Shown here piece after piece: positions 60,225 through 64,000 of a stretch of 64,000 nt of DNA. Source of the stretch: Boesenbergia rotunda (Eukaryota > Streptophyta > Magnoliopsida > Zingiberales > Zingiberaceae). A model generated the notes under the pieces. The model searched no databases, was not told the DNA's origin, and saw only the letters and a list, made by a program, of their open reading frames with translations. Position numbers and translations under genes: made by a program. Each line of letters opens with the position of its first letter. Within the stretch, counting starts at the first letter, position 1. The DNA lies in the NCBI GenBank assembly GCA_024364735.1, contig JAGFNQ010005637.1, positions 1 to 64,000 on the forward strand. Direction: 5' to 3'.

Positions 60225-60473
60225 GGGAGAAGATAAGGATGACGATGGGGCCCCCGGAGTACCCGATTCTTATCTTTTCCTCTCTTTATAACCCCCCCTG
60301 AACCCTCTTGCTAAATCATCAGTCACTCACTAAAGGTTTACTCGAGGAAGTGTGTTGTGCTTACCCTGTGTGCTTGTAAGTCCTAAGCTTTCAACTTTTC
60401 AACTGCTTGCTAGTTCTTAATTTATTTGCAATACTCTCTCTTGTATATTTTCATCACTTTCACGCTAAACATC
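60225..60473 (+). repeat. 3' terminal direct repeat of endogenous badnavirus
   Basis: 249 bp matching 45883-46140, ending at the same word (cgctaaacatc), after which the solo LTR sequence resumes with caatctcacc. TATAA is kept. Confidence 0.9.
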
Positions 60474-61433
60474 CAATCTCACCGCAGAAAACAAATCCTA
60501 ACAGCTTCCAAAACCGATCTCAAACACCAATTCATCCTAATACAAACCGACGCATCTCAACGAAAAACAAGGCTAGCAAGATCATAATCCAAATCCAATT
60601 CAAGAACTAATCACTTACAAGGAAATATCAGGTCAGAGGAAAGATCCAATTCCGAAGAAAATCCATGATCTAATCCACACACAACAAATCTACAACCATA
60701 AACCGATCCTTACCTTGACAGCGCTGATCGAGAGAATCTTGAACTGATCCAACTACAAATTCCCATAGCAACAGGATCAAGCTCGAGCTCAACACAGAAT
60801 CCGTTTCCCAGCGCCTTCAATCTATAAGCTAGATCATGTTCCTAATCACAAGATCGCAGCAAGAAATCCATACATAAACCCTAGCTCATCTCTACACTTC
60901 ACCAGAAAATCTATCCTCAATTTAAGCCAACACTAACCTAACATACCCAAATTGCCACGATCGAAGGAGGGAGAAGACCCGGCGATCTCGCTTGCTCGCG
61001 ACGACGATCGTGAGAAAAGGAAAACGCTAAGCTCAGGAAGGAAGAAGGCAGATCACTACGCTACAAGCGATGTCTCGCCCTAGATCGCCGACGTTTGGCT
61101 GGATCGGGCTGCGTTGTCGAGTGGAGGGCAGAGGAAACTCTGCTGGCTTGAGTTGGCTCGACTGGAGAAGGAGATCTCGGCACTCGCGTGATCAGCAGCA
61201 AAAGGGGCTCTCGGAGTCAAGCCGTGAATAAGTGGAGAAGAAGAAGAAAAGGAGAAGAAGAGCAGAGATCACGATCACGGCGGCATTCGCAAAGAAAAGG
61301 AAAAGAGGGCAGAGTATAAATAGGTGGCCACTTTGCAACTTGGCCCCTCCACTTCAGACAATTTGAACTACACCCCAACTTTAGGGTTTTAAGCAAATAC
61401 CCCTTAAGTTTCCAAATTTTACAGGATATAAAA

Positions 61434-62880
61434 TATCCCTCGTGATTTACTTGTCTGTGTTTTACTGTGGGACCGATGATATTGGATTGCTTGGGTGATC
61501 CAATATCACTTTTTGCTCATAAATAAAAGAGAGTCTAATCTTGTCCTCACAAGTTGGTATTTATATGGGTGTTTGCATTAATAGGTATTGGGGTTAATTT
61601 TCAGCGAGTGCAAAATGTCTAGTTGACTGCTAGACCTCCTTTATGCAAAGGGCCATTGTGCTAGGGCAAATTGTTTGACGTAGTTGGTATCTGCATGAGC
61701 GTTTACTCCAATAGGTTTTGAAGTCAATTCCTAGTGTGGATGCAAAATGTTTTATTGGGTACTTGACCTCCCTCATGCAAAGAGTCGTTGCACTAGGCAA
61801 AATGTCCCTCATGATTTACCTGCCCGTCTCTTGCCGTGGGACTGATAATACTGGGTTGCTTGGGGGTGAACTATATTACCTTTTGCTCCAATATAAAAGA
61901 GAGTCTAATCCTATCCTTATGGGTTAACGTAGTTGGTACATGCATTAGTATTTGCTCCAATAGGTCTTGGGCTTAATTTTTAGCGGGTGCAAAATGTTGG
62001 GTGCTTACCTCCCCCATGGAAAGGTCCGCTATGCTAGGGAAAAATGCCCCCTGATTTACCGGCCTGTATCTTTCTATGGGACCGGTGACATTGGAAAGCT
62101 TGGGATAAGTGATGTCACCTTTTACTCTAATATAAAAGAGAGTTTAATGTCGTCCCCATGGGTTGGCCTAGTTGGAATCTGCATGAGTGTCTGCTCCAAT
62201 AGGTCTTGGGGTCAATTTTCAATGGGTGTAAAATGCCTCGTTGTGTGCTTGACATCTCCATGCAAAGGATTGCTGTTAGGGCAAAATGTCTCCCTAATTT
62301 ACCGGCCTATATCTTGTTGTGAAACCGATAATACTGAGCCACTTAGGGTGAGTGCTATCACCTTTTGCTATAATATAAAAGTGAGTCTAATCTGAACCCC
62401 ACGGGTTAGTGTAGTTGGTACTTGCATGAGTGTTTGCTTTAATAGGTTTTGAGATCAATTTCTAGCTAGTACAAAATGCCTCATCAGGCGCTTGACCTCT
62501 CCCATGCAAAGGGCAGGTATGCTAGGGAAAATTCCCTCTATGATTTATCTGCTCGTGGAATCGATGAAACTGGGCTGCTTGGGACGAGCGATATTATCTT
62601 TTGTTCCAAAATAAGAAAGAGAGTTTAATCCTGTCCCCATGGATTATCGCAGTTGGTATCTATATTGGTGTTTGATCTAATAAATCTCGGGTTCAATTCT
62701 CATTGGGTGCAAAATATCTTGTTGAGTGCTTGACTACCTCCTTATGCAAAAGGCCGTTGCGTTAGGGCAGAATGCTCCCCGGGATTTGTTTTCCTATATC
62801 TTATCTTGGGATCGATGATATTGGCCACTTGGGGTGAGCAATATCATCTTTTGCTCCAATATAAAATAGAGTCTAATCCC
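61434..62880 (+). repeat. ~240-bp diverged tandem array, ~6 units
   Basis: The phrase 'gttggtatctgcatgagtgtttgctccaatagg' recurs at about 61551, 61683, 61931, 62170, 62413 and 62650 (spacing 132, then 237-248 bp). Each unit also has gtgcaaaatgtc, atttacc.gcc.gt.tcttg, and aatataaaagagagtctaatc. Units differ by many bases and small indels. The open frames in it are accidental. Confidence 0.85.
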
Positions 62881-63128
62881 TGAGGCACGATGCAATGGTA
62901 AGGCGTAAAGGTGGATACTTAGAGCACTAGAGATCAATCCTTAACTGGGATATGCATGAACACTTAATTTGGATGAAAAGATTGTGTTGAGGGATCATGG
63001 TTTGAGTACTTAGTTCAAAGCCTACACAACCCTATAGTGATCGATAAACTATGAAGGTCAGCTACCGACGTACTACTACTAGTGCTTCAGATTTATTCGA
63101 TGGGAAAATTAGGGGAAGATGCCCACTT

Positions 63129-63171
<43 letters not shown>

Positions 63172-63829
63172 TGTGCCCCCTATTTCATTGGCTCATCCAC
63201 GATCCTCACAAGTTGGGGCACCATGAAGTGATCCGGGCGCCCTGCCCCCTCAGTCGTAGACTTCGTTGCTGAAATAGGGAGGCACACTATAACACCCCGT
63301 GTGTGTATGTGTATATATATATACGTGTTATGTTGCGGACAAAGTGTTGTGGACTTCGTTCGCGACAATGGTCGAGGCACTTGGAATGAATCCAGGGGCC
63401 TCAATTCATTCCGGTAGCTTTTTTTTTATATTTTTTTTAGCTCCATATTTAAGTCAATTAAATTTTGCCTTTAGGATTTAGAGTTGAGTTATAGTGCTCA
63501 AGCTAAAAAAATTTAAAACTAAAAAATTTTGAGTGCTCACCGGGTATATATTTAGGGCGCTTAATAGTATTTTTTTTGTTTATTTTTTTAACTCCAGGGT
63601 TAAGTCAATTAGATTTTATCTTTAGAGTTTAGGAGTTGAGTTATAGTGTTTAAGATAAAAAAAATTTAAAACAAAAAAATTTTAGGTGCTCATCGAGTAT
63701 AATATATGTATTTAGAGTTTATGATTTAAAGAAATGCTGATTTTAAAAATAAAAAATGAATTGAGGCACCTGGATCAAATCCAGGCTCCTCAATTACTCA
63801 GACGCGGACGGTCACGCAGCATACCATCC

Positions 63830-63863
<34 letters not shown>

Positions 63864-64000
63864 CAGAAATGATATCCTACTCGACGCTTCATGAGCAACA
63901 CACTCACGTGGCTCTACCAGCTTAGTTTTTTATATTAAAAAACTCTTTCATTCCCTTTCCTCTCTTCCCTCTTTTTAGTATTAAAATATTCCTTTTGTTC
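62881..64000. other. Intergenic DNA with GT microsatellites and a diverged duplication
   Basis: (GT)n runs at 63132-63170 and 63833-63861. A ~155-bp AT-rich segment with 'gagttgagttatagtg.tcaag' is present twice in a row (about 63420-63565 and 63570-63720). The phrase 'ggcctcaattcat' and its complement near 63370-63410 and 63760-63800 suggest a small inverted-repeat element around it. No gene seen. Confidence 0.5.

Larger units (their letters stand above)
45883..60473 (+). mobile_element. Endogenous badnavirus (Caulimoviridae) with terminal direct repeats
   Basis: Without the nested element (49017-55475) this is ~8.1 kb, about one badnavirus genome. Order on the plus strand: terminal repeat with promoter, tRNA-Met primer site, ORF1, ORF2 (joined by ATGA overlap), polyprotein with movement protein, dUTPase, coat protein, CCHC knuckle, second Cys-rich motif, aspartic protease, RT and RNase H, then a second terminal repeat. 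No integrase is present, which separates it from LTR retrotransposons. Stops, frameshifts and deletions show an old inactive copy. It lies in the Gypsy-type solo LTR. Confidence 0.9.
43206..61433 (-). mobile_element. Gypsy-type solo LTR hosting the badnavirus
   Basis: On the plus strand it starts TGTCATACTCC (43206) and ends CCAAATTTTACA (61433), flanked by GGATG (43201-43205) and GGATA (61434-61438): a target duplication with one change. Both flanks belong to the ~240-bp array. Without the virus and later insertions the length is ~3.6 kb, in the range of large Gypsy LTRs. A TATTTATAC box on the minus strand (near 61315) suggests minus orientation. No internal retrotransposon domains are left. 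The end assignment is inferred from terminal style and the near-perfect duplication. Confidence 0.65.

Noticed and set aside
45883..60473. LTR retrotransposon instead of endogenous virus
   Set aside because: The repeats and primer site look LTR-like, but ORF1, ORF2, movement protein, second Cys box and lack of integrase identify a badnavirus.
43206..61433. A complete Gypsy element rather than a solo LTR
   Set aside because: No gag, protease, integrase or second LTR remain after removing the badnavirus and its insert; all polymerase domains inside belong to the badnavirus.

Overview
This is a stretch of plant nuclear DNA (angiosperm; probably a monocot by the transposon families, not proven). 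It holds one recognisable host gene in a mosaic of nested transposable elements and one endogenous badnavirus. Nothing is prokaryotic: there are no operons, and the host gene has spliced exons with GT..AG borders.

Layout. 1-4184: a giant foldback element, 1.1-kb inverted arms around thirteen 158-bp satellite units. 6060-6490: dead Copia RNase H. 6524-9000: CACTA-like element split by a solo LTR (6955-8745, TSD CTATG). 9408-9640: a diverged end related to the foldback. 9801-17410: Sirevirus-like Copia element carrying only a dead gag (TSD GTCCA). 18100-18985: remnant resembling plant-mobile-domain proteins. 18987-26125: truncated minus-strand Copia (5' LTR plus gag), split by a Gypsy-type solo LTR (19679-24351) that is itself split by another solo LTR (20407-22884, TSD AAGGG). 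27051-28019: solo LTR (TSD CGAGC). 31759-42479: an eight-exon ALA-interacting subunit (CDC50/ALIS) gene, 348 aa, with two ~4-kb introns holding tandem repeats, a hAT element (33818-34792, 8-bp TSD) and a dead Copia RT. 43115-62880: a ~240-bp tandem array interrupted by a Gypsy-type solo LTR (43206-61433), which contains an endogenous badnavirus (45883-60473), which in turn contains a young gag-only Copia element (49017-55470, TSD CATAG). 62880-64000: microsatellites and a diverged duplication.

How parts relate. The ALIS gene should encode the beta subunit of P4-ATPase phospholipid flippases and looks intact. The two gag-only elements (9801-17410 and 49017-55470) have the same plan: long LTRs full of short hairpin repeats, a tRNA-Met primer site, a Gag without zinc knuckle or pol, and several polypurine tracts. 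They would need enzymes from an autonomous relative. The badnavirus copy is broken by stops, frameshifts and deletions but keeps an open movement-protein tail plus dUTPase frame, and it is bounded by ~250-bp direct repeats that end at the primer-binding site, like LTRs.

The least expected signal is structural. Unrelated LTRs and the foldback arms carry arrays of short inverted repeats whose two stem halves change together from copy to copy.
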